DNA from: UBA7985 sp038141425
GTDB taxonomy: Bacteria > Pseudomonadota > Alphaproteobacteria > UBA7985
Direction of reading: 5' to 3'
Assembly (NCBI GenBank): GCA_038141425.1
Contig: JAYQIC010000010.1
Location: 496,001-560,000, forward strand
DNA: 64,000 bases
The notes under the pieces are model-generated. The model did not search any database, had not been told where the DNA came from, and worked only from the letters and a program-made list of their open reading frames with translations. Numbering within the stretch: position 1 is the first letter of the stretch; every line of letters starts with the position of its first letter. Made by a program: the position numbers and the translations under genes. This document shows positions 34,594 through 44,498 of this stretch, in pieces.

Positions 34594-36039
34594 TATTCGC
34601 CGCTCTCGTAGTAGATGTGCTTGGTTTCCAGAAAATCGTTCATCGCCTCGGCGCCGTGCAGGCGTCCGATGCCGCTTTCGCGGTAGCCGCCGGTCTCGAC
34701 ATCGGCCAGCAAGCGGTTGTGACAGTTCATCCAGACCGTGCCGAACTTAAGCTTTCGTCCCATGCGCATGGAAAGATTCAAATCTCGCGTATACACCGAC
34801 GCAGCGAGGCCATAGCGCGTTGCGTTGGATTTTTCGACCGCTTCAGCCTCATTCGCGAAGCGCTCGAGTGACACAATCGGTCCGAAGAGCTCGTCCTGAA
34901 CCAGATCGTGAGTCACGTCATCGATCTCGAACATGGATGGCGTGATGAAATACCCCGTCGACTGATCGTTCCCGCCAGCGGTTCCACGCACCACCATTCG
35001 GGCTTCCTGATCCGCGCGATCAATAATGCCCAGAAGGCGCTCTTGATTTGGCTTGTCGATAATCGGCCCCAGTTCGACACCAGGGCTCAGAGCATCCCCG
35101 ACCGTGGTCTGTTCAAAGGCATTGCGCAGCCGCAGACGAACCTCGTCGTAGACGCTGTCATGGACCAGAACCCGGCTGATGCAGGTGCACATCTGGCCGT
35201 TGAGCGCCAGTGCGCCGCGCTTTATCTCCGCAACGGCGGTGTCGAGATCAGCGCTGTCGAACACGATGGCCGGGGACTTACCACCGAGTTCGAGCGACAC
35301 GTGCTTGATCGTTTCAGCCGCGTTGGCCATGATGATTTTGCCGGTTTTGCTCGAACCCGTGAAAGAAATAACGTCGATTTCAGGGTGGGTGGAGAGGACG
35401 GTGCCGACTTCGGTTCCGTATTCGTTGACCGAATTGATGATCCCCGCAGGCATGCTGTCGACCGCATCGAAGCAGGACATCACCGCGGCGTTGGTCAGGG
35501 GGTTTGCGGCGCAGGCTTGACGACGACGGAACACCCCGCGGCCAGCGCCGGGGCGACGGACCGCACCAGCAGCGTCACGGGTGCGTTCCATGGCACGATG
35601 ACCGAGACCACCCCGCAGGTTCGCGGGTCATCAGACTCATCTTACCCGGCCCGCTTTCGAAGGTTCGTCCGAAGACATTTCTGGCAATACCTGCGTAGTA
35701 GCGTGCCTCGCTGTAGCCCGCGGTGATTTCGTGCCGAGCCTGAGCATAAACCTTGCCGTTTTCGCGGGCGAGGAGCTCAGCGATTTCATCGGCGCGGTGC
35801 TCCAGCTCGTCAGCGAAAGTCAGCAGGGCTGTCGCCCGGAGGCGGGGGGTTGATGCCCACTGCGTGCTTTCGAATGCGTGCCGCGCTGCCAGCACTGCCT
35901 GTGACGCCAGCTCAGCCGAACCATAGGGCGCCTGGGCAAAAACGACCCCGTCGGATGGATTTTCCACCGGCATCAATCCATGAGGCGCATCGCCCAGCCA
36001 TGCACCACCAATGTAGTGCCGTCCCCTTTCCTCAACCAT
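34593..36039 (-). CDS. NAD(P)-dependent aldehyde dehydrogenase, two apparent frameshifts
   Basis: About 482 residues. It begins MVEERGRHYIGGAWLGD. Shifts at the G/C runs near 35620 and 35507 join MTREP to VVSVIVPWNAPVTLL and then KPAPQT to LTNAAVMSCFDAV. The catalytic glutamate is in VSLELGGKSPAIVF and the nucleophilic cysteine in LALNGQMCTCISRVLV, with an unusual second cysteine two residues later. The C-terminus has QDELFGPIVSLERF and FGTVWMNCHN. It is coupled to the alcohol dehydrogenase gene. The 105-base upstream gap (36040-36144) shows no gene. Confidence 0.87.
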
Positions 36040-36144
36040 GTGTTCCCCCTCCCTAATTGGCGATTATGCCCGATGAAACCTATGCTCCATCCAAAATATT
36101 AACAGGTGTAAAATGCAAGGCGCTGTGCCTGCCCTCGCTGAGCT

Positions 36145-37012
36145 TCAGAGACCGTGGCTGCGGTCATAGCCGCTCGCCGCGGGCGAAGACCAACCCCCCG
36201 ACGCCAGTGCATCATTGACCGGGCGGTAAATCTCAACCTTGAGCGGGTGGCAGGCGGCGAGGTCCGACGAGTGCTCGGTCGAGCAGTCCCCGCCCGGGCA
36301 GGCCGACAGCGCGCCGAGCAGGTCGATCTCGGCGAAGAACTCCAGAAAGTCGCCCGGGCGCACCGGGCTCGCCTTCATGAAGTACTGGTGCGTGTCGTGG
36401 GTGAAGCCCGTACACATGAAAACGTTGAGCACGTCATGCACGTCGGCCTCGACCGCCTGCGGCGCACGGCCGGTCTTCGCGGCGAGGCTGCGGCTCAGGT
36501 TGGAGTGGCAACAGTTGTGGTACTGCCCGCCACTGAGCAGGTACGCGGTATAGGGGTCGCAGCGGGTGCCGATGACATCGTGCACAGACCCGCCGAATTC
36601 GTCGAAGCCGTACCAGTCCAGCGTGTCGGCGGTGATGGTCGCCATGGGGCGCAGGAAGGGAAAGCCCGACCACAGCCGGTCGCCAGTCGAAAGATGCGTG
36701 CCGTGCAGCGCCCGGGTCTTGCCGGTGTAGAAGCGCTCGGACAGATCGCCCGCGTGCCACAGGTTGAGGTCGCCGACCTGCGGACCGTCGACCGAGACGA
36801 TGCGGAAGAAGTGCCCCGCGGGCACCTCGAAGGTCACCGCATCGCGGGGCGGCGCCAGCGCCTCCCCCACCAGCTCCATGCCCTCAGCCGCACTGGCGTA
36901 CAGGTCCATGGGCGCGGGCGGCAGCGTGTCCACGGGGTAGCAGATCACGGGCTCGACCCCAGCGCGCGGCGGCGTCAGCGGGGGCGGGAAAGACGGGTTG
37001 CTTCAGCTTCAC
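36145..37012 (-). CDS. DUF1989 (urea-carboxylase-associated) family protein, one apparent frameshift
   Basis: About 288 residues. A GTG at 37012 behind a CGGAGGAA ribosome site gives VKLKQPVFPAP. A missing base near 36985 then joins it to LTPPRAGVEPVICYPVD. The core holds FRIVSVDGPQVGDLNLW, TLSTGDRLWSG-type motifs and QYHNCCHSNLSRSL. MCTGFTHDTHQYFMKASPVRPGDFLEFFAEID and the cysteine-containing CPGGDCST follow. These Cys and His clusters match DUF1989, whose members accompany urea amidolyase. Here it follows the glycine cleavage genes' strand and lies just downstream of gcvP, which suggests an amino-acid or one-carbon role. Confidence 0.8.
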
Positions 37013-37156
37013 GGGCGGCTTCCTCCGGTATCAGGGACGCCCATGACAGACCCGGCGAGGAGCCACGTCAAGCGGCTTTCCCACCTTCGATGAGCTGTTG
37101 CGATACCGCGTTGGCTCCGCCTGCCCTGTTACCTGTCTGGCAGACTGTCTGGCAGC

Positions 37157-40015
37157 CTATTCAGCCGCCAGCGCGTAGTCCTCCATGGGGGGACAGACAC
37201 AAACCAGATGCCGGTCGCCGAAGGCGTTGTCCACGCGGTTGACCGGCGGCCAGTACTTGTCGGTGCGCGGCGCACCGGCGGGGAAACCCCCTGCTCCCGG
37301 CTGTAAGGGCGGTCCCACTCACCGACGAGGTCGGCCATGGTGTGCGGGGCGTGCTTGAGCGGGTTGTTCGCCGGGTCACTGCGGCCGTCTTCGATGGCGC
37401 GGATTTCTTCGCGGATCGACAGCATGGCGTCGCAGAAACGGTCCAGCTCGGCGAGGCTCGCTCTCCGTGGGTTCGACCATCAGCGTTCCCGCCACCGGCC
37501 AGCTCATGGTCGGGGCGTGGAAACCACTGTCCATCAACCGCTTGGCGATGTCTTCGACCGTGACCCCGGCACTGGCCTCGAAGGGCCGGGTGTCGATGAT
37601 GCACTCGTGCGCCACGCGACCCGTCGGCCCTTTGAACAGGATCTCGAACGCGCCTTCCAGCCGGGCGGCGATGTAGTTGGCGTTGAGGATGGCGACGCGC
37701 GAAGCCTGTGTCAGGCCCTCCCCGCCCATCATCATCACGTAGGCATAGGAAATCGCGAGGATCGACGCCGAGCCCAGCGGTGCTGCGCTTACGGGTCCGA
37801 CCGCGCCTTCAGCCTCCGGGTGACCGGGCAGGTGCTCGGCGAGGTGCGCCTTGACCCCGATCGGCCCCATGCCCGGACCGCCGCCGCCGTGGGGGATGGC
37901 GAAGGTCTTGTGCAGGTTCAGGTGGCTGACATCGCCGCCCAGATCACCCGGCCGGGACAGACCGACCATGGCGTTCATATTGGCGCCGTCGATATAGACC
38001 TGACCGCCGAACTCGTGGGTGATCGAGCAGACCTTGCGCACTGTTTCTTCGAACACGCCGTGGGTCGAAGGATAGGTGATCATGCACCCGGCGAGCTCGT
38101 CGGCGTGGGCTTCGGCCTTGGCGCGGAAATCATCGAGGTCGATATCGCCGTTTTCAGCCGACGCGACCGGTACCACGCGCCAGCCGACCATCTGAGCCGA
38201 GGCGGGGTTGGTGCCGTGCGCGCTCATGGGGATCAGGCACACCCGTCGCTGGTCATCACCGCGCGCGCGGTGGTAGCCGGCAATGGTCAGCAGCCCGGCG
38301 TATTCGCCCTGCGCGCCCGAGTTGGGCTGCATGGAAAAGGCGTCGTAACCGGTAATCACGCAGAGCCGCTCGGACAGCGTCTGCACGAAGCGCTGGTAGC
38401 CTGCGGCCTGCTCCACAGGGGCGTAGGGGTGCAGGCTGGCGAACTCCGGCCAACTGATCGGCATCATCTCGGCGGCAGCATTGAGCTTCATGGTGCAGGA
38501 GCCCAGCGGGATCATCGCCCGGTCCAGCGCCAGATCACGGTCGGAGAGGCGGCGCATGTAGCGCATCATCTCGGTCTCCGACCGGTTCATGTGGAAAATT
38601 TCGTGATCGAGGAAGCTCGACCGGCGCACCAAAGCCTCGGGGAAGCGGACTTCGTCGGCCTGAACCGCACCACCGCCAGCGCCCTCTGCCGCACCAAAGG
38701 CCCGCAGCACTGCATCGATGGTGTCATCACCGGTGGTCTCGTCGAGGGTAATGCCGAGGTGATCGGTGCCGATGGCGCGCAGGTTGATGCCCTCGTCCAG
38801 TGCTGCTTCGAGCAACGCTGCCTGACGGTCCCCGACCGCCACGCACAGGGTATCGAAGAAGCCTTCGCTGTCACCGGTGGTGAAGCCTGCAGCCTCCAGA
38901 CCCCGCGCGAGCCGAAGCGTGTTCTGATGCACGCGCTGGGCAATCGCCCGCAGGCCCTCAGGACCGTGGAAGACGGCGTAGAAGGAGGCCATGACCGCGA
39001 GCAGAGCCTGCGCGGTGCAGACGTTCGAGGTCGCCTTCTCCCGGCGGATGTGCTGCTCCCGGGTCTGCAGCGACAGGCGGTAGGCGCGGTTACCGTGGCT
39101 GTCGATCGACACGCCGACCAGCCGGCCGGGCATGGCGCGCTTGAAGGCGTCGCGGCAGGACATGTAGGCCGCGTGCGGACCGCCGTAGCCGATGGGAACA
39201 CCGAAGCGCTGGGTGCTGCCCACGGCGATGTCGGCGCCCATCTCACCGGGAGCCTTGAGCAGGCACAGCGCGAGCGGGTCGGCGATGACGATGCCGACCG
39301 CGCGGTGCTCGTGCAGCGCATCCATCTCGGCGCTGAAGTCGCGCAGACCGCCCCGGGTGCCGGGGTACTGGAAGATCGCACCGAAGACACGCTCCGGCTG
39401 CAGCGCCTCGGGCGCGCCAACGATCACCTCGATCCCCAGCGGCTCGGCGCGGGTACGAAGCACCGCAATGTTCTGCGGGTGGCAGTTTTCGTCGACGAAG
39501 AAGGCCATGGCCTTGGACTTGGCGACCCGCTGCGCCATGGTCATGGCTTCGGCCGCTGCGGTGGACTCATCGAGCAACGAGGCGTTAGCGATTTCCAGAC
39601 CGGTAAGGTCGGAGACCATGGTCTGGAAGTTGAGCAATGCCTCCAGTCGGCCCTGACTGATCTCCGGCTGGTAGGGCGTGTAGGCCGTGTACCAGGCCGG
39701 GTTTTCCAGCACGTTCCGCTGGATCACCGGCGGGGTGACGGTCCCGTGATAACCTTGGCCGATCAACGAAGTCATGACGCTGTTCTCCGCGGCGATCTCG
39801 CGCATATGGGCGAGGAAAGCCTGCTCGGACATGGGCTCGCCGAAGTCCAGCGGCTCGGCCTGCCGGATGCTTGCCGGGACCGTCTGCCCCAGCAGGGTCT
39901 CCAGATCGGGCGCCCCAAGTTGATGCAGCATCGCGTCCATCTCGCGCGGGGACGGGCCGATGTGACGGCGGTTGGCAAAATCGTAGGGCTGGTACGTCGT
40001 CGCTTTGAAAGCCAT
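37157..40015 (-). CDS. gcvP: Glycine dehydrogenase (decarboxylating), glycine cleavage P protein; two apparent frameshifts
   Basis: Full length is about 953 residues, the single-chain bacterial form. The N-terminus has FANRHIGPSPREMDAML, then GQGYHGTVTPPVI and LLDESTAAAEAMTMA. The PLP lysine lies in DVSHLNLHKTFAIPHGGGGPGMGP. Shifts near 37455 (a missing G/C base after EPTESEP) and near 37288 (the C-run region) break the last 110 residues, which resume LAELDRFCDAMLSIREEIRA and FPAGAPRTDKYWPPVNRV. The stop is at 37157. The enzyme decarboxylates glycine and loads the aminomethyl group onto GcvH. It is third in gcvT-H-P. The breaks are very likely sequencing errors in an essential-type gene. Confidence 0.93.
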
Positions 40016-40088
40016 GGGAACCTCGTAAGCCAGGAGGGTAATGTTGGAATAGCCAGCGGGATCGTGTTGGCCCCGCCAGTGTGGTGGG

Positions 40089-40447
40089 TCAGTCGATCAG
40101 CGCTTTGTAGGCGTCTTCGTCCATGAACTGATCGACAGCGCTCGTGTCCGGCACCTTCATCTTGAAGAACCACGCCGCACCGGTCGGATCGCTGTTCACC
40201 AGCGCCGGGTCTTCGACGATGGCCTCGTTAACCTCGACGATTTCGCCGTCCAGCGGGCGAGGATGTCCGAGGCCGCCTTGACGCTCTCGATCACAACGAT
40301 GTCCTCGTCGCGGCTGACCTGACGTCCGACGTCGGGGAGTTCGACGAAGACCAGATCGCCTAGCTGGGTCACGGCGTATTCGGTCACGCCAACGACGACG
40401 ATATCGCCTTCAACGCGCAGCCATTCGTGCTCTTCTGTGTATTTCAT
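40089..40447 (-). CDS. gcvH: Glycine cleavage H protein, one apparent frameshift
   Basis: About 119 residues. It starts MKYTEEHEWLRVEGD and has VGVTEYAVTQLGDLVFVELP. The lipoyl-lysine motif is ESVKAASDI, with Lys near residue 63. At 40255-40257 a C is missing after SDILA, and the protein resumes PLDGEIVEVNEAIVEDPALVN. It ends DEDAYKALID. GcvH carries the aminomethyl group between GcvP and GcvT. The gene lies 31 bases after gcvT and 73 before gcvP. Confidence 0.93.
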
Positions 40448-40478
40448 GGTCGGTTTCTCCTCTGATTGGGGTGACGGT

Positions 40479-41618
40479 TCAGCGCTTGAAGCGCAGGGGT
40501 GTGAAGGGCAGCGCCGTGACCCGGACCGGCAGGCGCTTGCCCCGGACCTCGCCCCACAGCGCGGTATCAGTGTCGGCGCAGGCCGCATCGACGTAGCCCA
40601 TGGCGACGGGGTGACCGACGCTGGGGCCGAAGCCGCCGCTGGTCACCTGCCCCACTTGCGTGCCGCCCTGCTCGGCGTCGAACAGCGCCACACCTTCGCG
40701 CATCGGCGCGCGCGCCTCGGGGCGCAGGCCGACACGGGCGCGCCCGGCGCCGTCTTCGAGTTCCTTGAAAATCCGAGCCTCGCCCGGGAAGCCGCCAGCC
40801 CGGTCACCGCCGGGGCGCCGGACCTTCTGCATGGCCCAGGTCAGGCGGGCCTCGACCGGTGAAGTCGTGGTGTCGATATCGTGACCGTAGAGGCAGAGAC
40901 CGGCCTCCAGCCGCAGCGAATCCCGTGCACCCAACCCGATCAGCGCCACACGCTCATCGGCGCACAGCGCATTGAAGACAGCGCGCGCCTGCGATACCTG
41001 AACCGAAATCTCAAAGCCGTCCTCACCGGTGTAACCCGAGCGCGAGACCCAGGCCTCAGCCCCGGCCAGCGTCAGCCCGCCAACATCCATAAACCGCATA
41101 TCATCAGCGCGGGGGTCCAGTGCTGCCACGACGGCGCCAGCTTCAGGGCCCTGCACCGCGAGCAGCACGCGGTCCTCGATGACTTCGACTTCAACCCCCA
41201 GCGGCGGCAGCGCGGCGCGCATCAGGGCGATGTCGTCGGCCTTGCAGGCGGCGTTGACCACGAGGAACAGATGGTCACCCCGGTTTGCGATCATCAGATC
41301 ATCGAGGATACCGCCACTGTCATTGGTGAAAAATCCATAGCGCTGGCGGCCTTCGCCCAAGCCCAGCACGTCGATGGGAACCAGCGTTTCAAGCGCCCGG
41401 GCGGCAGCCTCAACCGTCTCTGCGCGCAGGATCACCTGCCCCATGTGAGAAACGTCGAACAGACCGCAGTGCGCGCGTGTGTGCTGATGCTCGGCCATGA
41501 CCCCGGTGGGGTACTGCACGGGCATGGAATAGCCCGCGAAGGGCACCATCCGCGCGCCGGCATCGACGTGCGCCTGCGCCAGCGGCAGCGTTGCGAGGTT
41601 TTCCGTTCCGTCGTCCAT
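40479..41618 (-). CDS. gcvT: Aminomethyltransferase, glycine cleavage T protein
   Basis: This 379-residue intact protein transfers the methylene group to tetrahydrofolate with release of ammonia. Motifs include MVPFAGYSMPVQYPTG, HCGLFDVSHMGQV, YTGEDGFEISV (folate site region) and GLGARDSLRLEAGLCLYGHD. The ATG at 41618 is chosen because an AGGAG sequence lies about 9 bases upstream; an ATG at 41639 is also in frame. It is first in the gcvTHP operon and lies behind a glycine riboswitch. Confidence 0.95.
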   Translation of the reverse strand: MDDGTENLATLPLAQAHVDAGARMVPFAGYSMPVQYPTGVMAEHQHTRAHCGLFDVSHMGQVILRAETVEAAARALETLVPIDVLGLGEGRQRYGFFTNDSGGILDDLMIANRGDHLFLVVNAACKADDIALMRAALPPLGVEVEVIEDRVLLAVQGPEAGAVVAALDPRADDMRFMDVGGLTLAGAEAWVSRSGYTGEDGFEISVQVSQARAVFNALCADERVALIGLGARDSLRLEAGLCLYGHDIDTTTSPVEARLTWAMQKVRRPGGDRAGGFPGEARIFKELEDGAGRARVGLRPEARAPMREGVALFDAEQGGTQVGQVTSGGFGPSVGHPVAMGYVDAACADTDTALWGEVRGKRLPVRVTALPFTPLRFKR

Positions 41619-41716
41619 GGACCCAGTCTCCTGTTCCATGCACCACCAATGAATGAGGCTTCATCTGATGGGCATCAAAAGCACGGCAGCGTGCGTCAGC
41701 ACGCGACCGCAGTGAT

Positions 41717-41879
41717 GCCCCCTCTGTCCCTTGCACCTGAGATCATTATCCCTTCGGCGGACGCGCTAGCTGGCGCGCCTCTCTCCAGAGTCATTTATCG
41801 AGCCGGTCCGGTGGCCTGAGAGTTTCCGGGGCGGTTGCTCCTTCGGCACCGACGCGAAGTCGGTTCTCCCGTGCTCGAC
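41717..41879 (-). ncRNA. Tandem glycine riboswitch upstream of gcvTHP
   Basis: On the minus strand this leader contains the two-aptamer glycine consensus. The first aptamer starts CGGGAGAACC, then GCCGAAGGAGCAA and CCGGAAACTCTCAGGC. The second has CTCTGGAGAG, then GCCGAAGGG, TCTCAGGT and ACAGAGGGGG. Both GCCGAAGG bulges and both CTCAGG segments are present with correct order and spacing. It ends about 99 bases before gcvT. Such riboswitches usually turn on gcvT when glycine is abundant. The remaining bases of the 346-base gap (41619-41964) hold no gene. Confidence 0.93.
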
Positions 41880-41964
41880 CAATGCACGCTAACTCAAGTG
41901 CTCAGGGCGTGCAAGCCACAGCGTGCCCACACGCCAGCGTTTCATGGGGATTTTCTGAAACGCG

Positions 41965-42651
41965 TCAGCCTTTGGCGACGCCGGTCGCCTCCGGCGTGCC
42001 GTCGATCACCAGCTGGGGCTTGGTCCCGACCCCGATCAGTTCTGGGCGCTGCTCGAGGTAAGCAGCCACCCCTTCGATGCCCCGGATGGCGTCCATCATA
42101 GCGGCGACACGCGGGTATTCGGCGAGCAGGTCGGCATCGAAGAAATGCGCCAGATCGACGTGATGGAACACGCCAAAATCACAGTAGTACGGCTTGTCAC
42201 CGAAGAAGAACGGGCCTTCATGGCGGCCCAGATAGCGCTCAAAATCGCCCAAGCGCAGGTGCAGCCCCGGCAGCTGTGCTTCTCGCTTGGCGGCGAAGTC
42301 ATCTCCGACGGCGAAGTTCACCGTCGGGTTGAGCGGGAAAAACCATTCCTGACTGGCCTCAAACACGCTGTCGACCTCCGCGCGCAGACCGGCATTTTCC
42401 GGCGCCAGCCCGGTCAGACCAGCGATGTAGCGGCAGATTGTGCCGCTCTGTGCCACCTGCTGCTGTCCGCCGTCGATGACCAGCATAGGCAATTGGCGGA
42501 AAGGCGCGCGGGTCTTGTTGCCTGCCCACGGCTCCCCGAAATGGTCCCAGGCCATGGCATAGGTGTAGGGCGTGTCTGTCGCCCAGAGCATCAGCTGTGC
42601 CGCTTCGGCCAGCGCGCGCATCTTGAAGTAAACCAGTTCGAGCTTAGGCAT
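41965..42651 (-). CDS. Glutathione S-transferase-family protein
   Basis: This 228-residue intact protein starts at the ATG at 42651. The N-terminal thioredoxin-like half runs LELVYFKMRALAEAAQLML and FRQLPMLVIDGG, with the cis-proline in QLPML, followed by VAQSGTICRYIA (QSGTI in place of the usual ES-AI). The all-helical C-terminal half has EGPFFFGDKPYYCDFGVFHHVD. It resembles sigma-like or eukaryote-type GSTs. It is separated from gcvT by the riboswitch and is probably its own unit. Confidence 0.8.
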   Translation of the reverse strand: MPKLELVYFKMRALAEAAQLMLWATDTPYTYAMAWDHFGEPWAGNKTRAPFRQLPMLVIDGGQQQVAQSGTICRYIAGLTGLAPENAGLRAEVDSVFEASQEWFFPLNPTVNFAVGDDFAAKREAQLPGLHLRLGDFERYLGRHEGPFFFGDKPYYCDFGVFHHVDLAHFFDADLLAEYPRVAAMMDAIRGIEGVAAYLEQRPELIGVGTKPQLVIDGTPEATGVAKG

Positions 42652-42777
42652 GATCGATCCCCGCATTCCCGTGCAATTATTGTCATTGCACTAAGGCTAG
42701 CACCACGGGTCGCGCGGACGAAGCCGAATTCAGCGCCCTGCCCGCGCCCTGCCCGCACTGTGCCGCATCGGAGAGCC

Positions 42778-43532
42778 TCAGCCTGCGGCCGGGCCGGCCG
42801 GAAACCGGGTGCTCAGGATCAGCATCACCGCCATGACCGCCAGCACCAGCATAATCAGCCGGTCGAACCACTGGCGCGAGACACGGCGGATGATGGCTTC
42901 GCCCAGCGGCATGCCCGCGAGCAAGGGCAGGACGGCGAGCAGAGAAAGCCCCCAGTGCGCCAGTCCAGCAGCCCCATGGCGATCAGGGTTGGTGCCTGCA
43001 CCACGCCCATGGCGACGAAGAACACGGCGATGGTGACGATGAAGTTTTCGCGGTCGAGCCGGACGATGCTAAGGAAGGTCACGCTCACCGGCGCCGAAAC
43101 CCCGGAGGCGCCCTGCAGGATCCCGGCGACGAAACCGATCGGCGCCGAGAGCCAGGTCGCCGGACCAAGCGACAGCTTCGCCGTGGGCCTGAACAGGCGG
43201 AAGATCAGATACAACGCGATGACGATCGCGACCCCGGTCTTCAGGACATCACCATCGAGGCTAACCAGCGCGAAGGTTCCGGCCAGCGCCCCCGCTGCTC
43301 CGGCCCCGGCGAACAGCCAGACCAATGCGCCGCGCGGTCGGTGGCCCCGGTACTGCCAGATCTGGATCAGGTTGGAGATGATATTCGGGGCCACGAACAC
43401 CACCACCGCAAAGGGCACGCTGTAGATCAGCGACAGCGCCGGAACGGCAGCCAGCGGCGCTCCCGCGCCGATGGCGCCCTTGAGCACACCACCGAGCAAA
43501 AATGCCAGCGCGACAAGCATTACGGCTTCCAC
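42778..43532 (-). CDS. TauE/SafE-family membrane permease, one apparent frameshift
   Basis: About 250 residues with seven to eight hydrophobic helices. It has the family's GAIGAGAPLAAVPALSL near the N-terminus and its internal-repeat counterpart GFVAGILQGASGVSAPV. A missing G near 42960 breaks the frame after IAMGLLDW. The last two helices resume LSLLAVLPLLAGMPLG and MLVLAVMAVMLILS. TauE/SafE proteins export sulfite, sulfonates or small organic anions. No sulfur gene is adjacent, so the substrate is open. Confidence 0.82.
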
Positions 43533-43595
43533 AAATGATCCTTCCGTGTTGCAGCAGCGTTGCAGGGGCAGACTAACCCCGCCTCCAGCCTCAGC

Positions 43596-44303
43596 TCAGC
43601 GCCACAAAAACTCGCGCTGATCCAACCACAGTGACACCCTTTCCGCCACCGCAGCGGGCTGCTCCACCGGCATAAAGTGCCCAGCATCCTCAATAATTGC
43701 CAGCTCGACGAAGGTGACGAGCGCCTCGATTTCCCGGTGCTGCTCGACGGGTGACCATTGGTCCTGCGCGCCCGTCATCAGCAGCACCGGCCCCTGGTAG
43801 TTCCCGATAGACCGGGCAGCATCGGGGCGTTCCAACAAGGCTTTGATCTGACGCTCATGGACTTTGGCGGTCGTGCTGGTCACCATCTGGGTCAGGTCCT
43901 GCAGCAGCGTCTGATCGTCGATACGGGCTGGATCGAGCATCGGCGGCAGCCAAACCGCCGCCAAGTCTCGCATGCTTTGATTGCCGAGATCGACCATTTC
44001 CTGACGCCGGACCTCTTCACCGGGGCGAGCCGGATGGTGCCCCGTGTTCGCCAGAACAAGACCTCGCACGCGCTCGGGTTCGATCCGTGCCATCTCCATC
44101 GCCACGCGACCGCCCAGCGAGTGCCCGAAAACGATCAGATCCCCTATCACCGTTTCGAGGATGGCATTCGCCATGTCTGTGATCGAGTCGTACCCGGTGA
44201 TGTCGGCATCGACGATGTCGCCAAATTCACGCAACACCGGCTTAAGGCACCGCCAGATTCGGTCGTCGGATACAAGGCCGGGTACCAAAACAAATGCAGT
44301 CAA
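43596..44303 (-). CDS. Alpha/beta-hydrolase-fold protein
   Basis: About 235 residues from a TTG at 44303 behind AGAGGG. Codons further upstream to 44585 are open but lie in the regulator's promoter and lack family character. The nucleophile elbow is FGHSLGGRVAME (Ser), the acid MTGAQDQWSPV (Asp) and the base DAGHFMPVEQP (His), a complete triad. It diverges from the FCD-GntR gene across a gap holding TTGTATACAA-type sites, and so probably belongs to the same regulon. Possible roles are ester or ring-opening-product hydrolysis. Confidence 0.82.
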   Translation of the reverse strand: MTAFVLVPGLVSDDRIWRCLKPVLREFGDIVDADITGYDSITDMANAILETVIGDLIVFGHSLGGRVAMEMARIEPERVRGLVLANTGHHPARPGEEVRRQEMVDLGNQSMRDLAAVWLPPMLDPARIDDQTLLQDLTQMVTSTTAKVHERQIKALLERPDAARSIGNYQGPVLLMTGAQDQWSPVEQHREIEALVTFVELAIIEDAGHFMPVEQPAAVAERVSLWLDQREFLWR

Positions 44304-44406
44304 AACACAACCCTCTCTTATGCTAATCCGGTCTGGGAGGTGGCCGGACAGCTCAGCCTTCTCCCACTTCAGCGACGCGCTCAGCGCGCTCAAGCGAGGG
44401 AAGTTT

Positions 44407-44416
44407 TGTGTACAAT
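44407..44416. promoter_or_regulatory. Candidate GntR operator, site 1
   Basis: TTGTGTACAA is palindromic except at the two central bases. It lies between the divergent hydrolase and GntR genes, 60 bases from the stronger site at 44467. Confidence 0.5.
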
Positions 44417-44466
44417 TTTTTGCTATTTGGCAAGAATTTGCTTGCAAAACAGCCATAATCGATATT

Positions 44467-44478
44467 TTTGTATACAAA
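44467..44478. promoter_or_regulatory. Candidate GntR operator, site 2 (perfect palindrome)
   Basis: TTTGTATACAAA is a perfect 12-base palindrome ending 21 bases before the GntR start. FCD-type GntR proteins commonly bind short TNGTNNACNA-like palindromes, and this element fits. Similar GTATAC cores recur upstream of the Liv-type operon near 49765. Confidence 0.65.
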
Positions 44479-44498
44479 TCTGGAATGAGGTTCGAAAA

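Noticed and set aside
37337..40126. A 929-codon open frame on the plus strand opposite gcvP
   Set aside because: It mirrors the gcvP reading frame in GC-rich DNA, has His/Arg/Gly/Asp-rich composition and no recognisable domain. It is an antisense shadow of the real gene.
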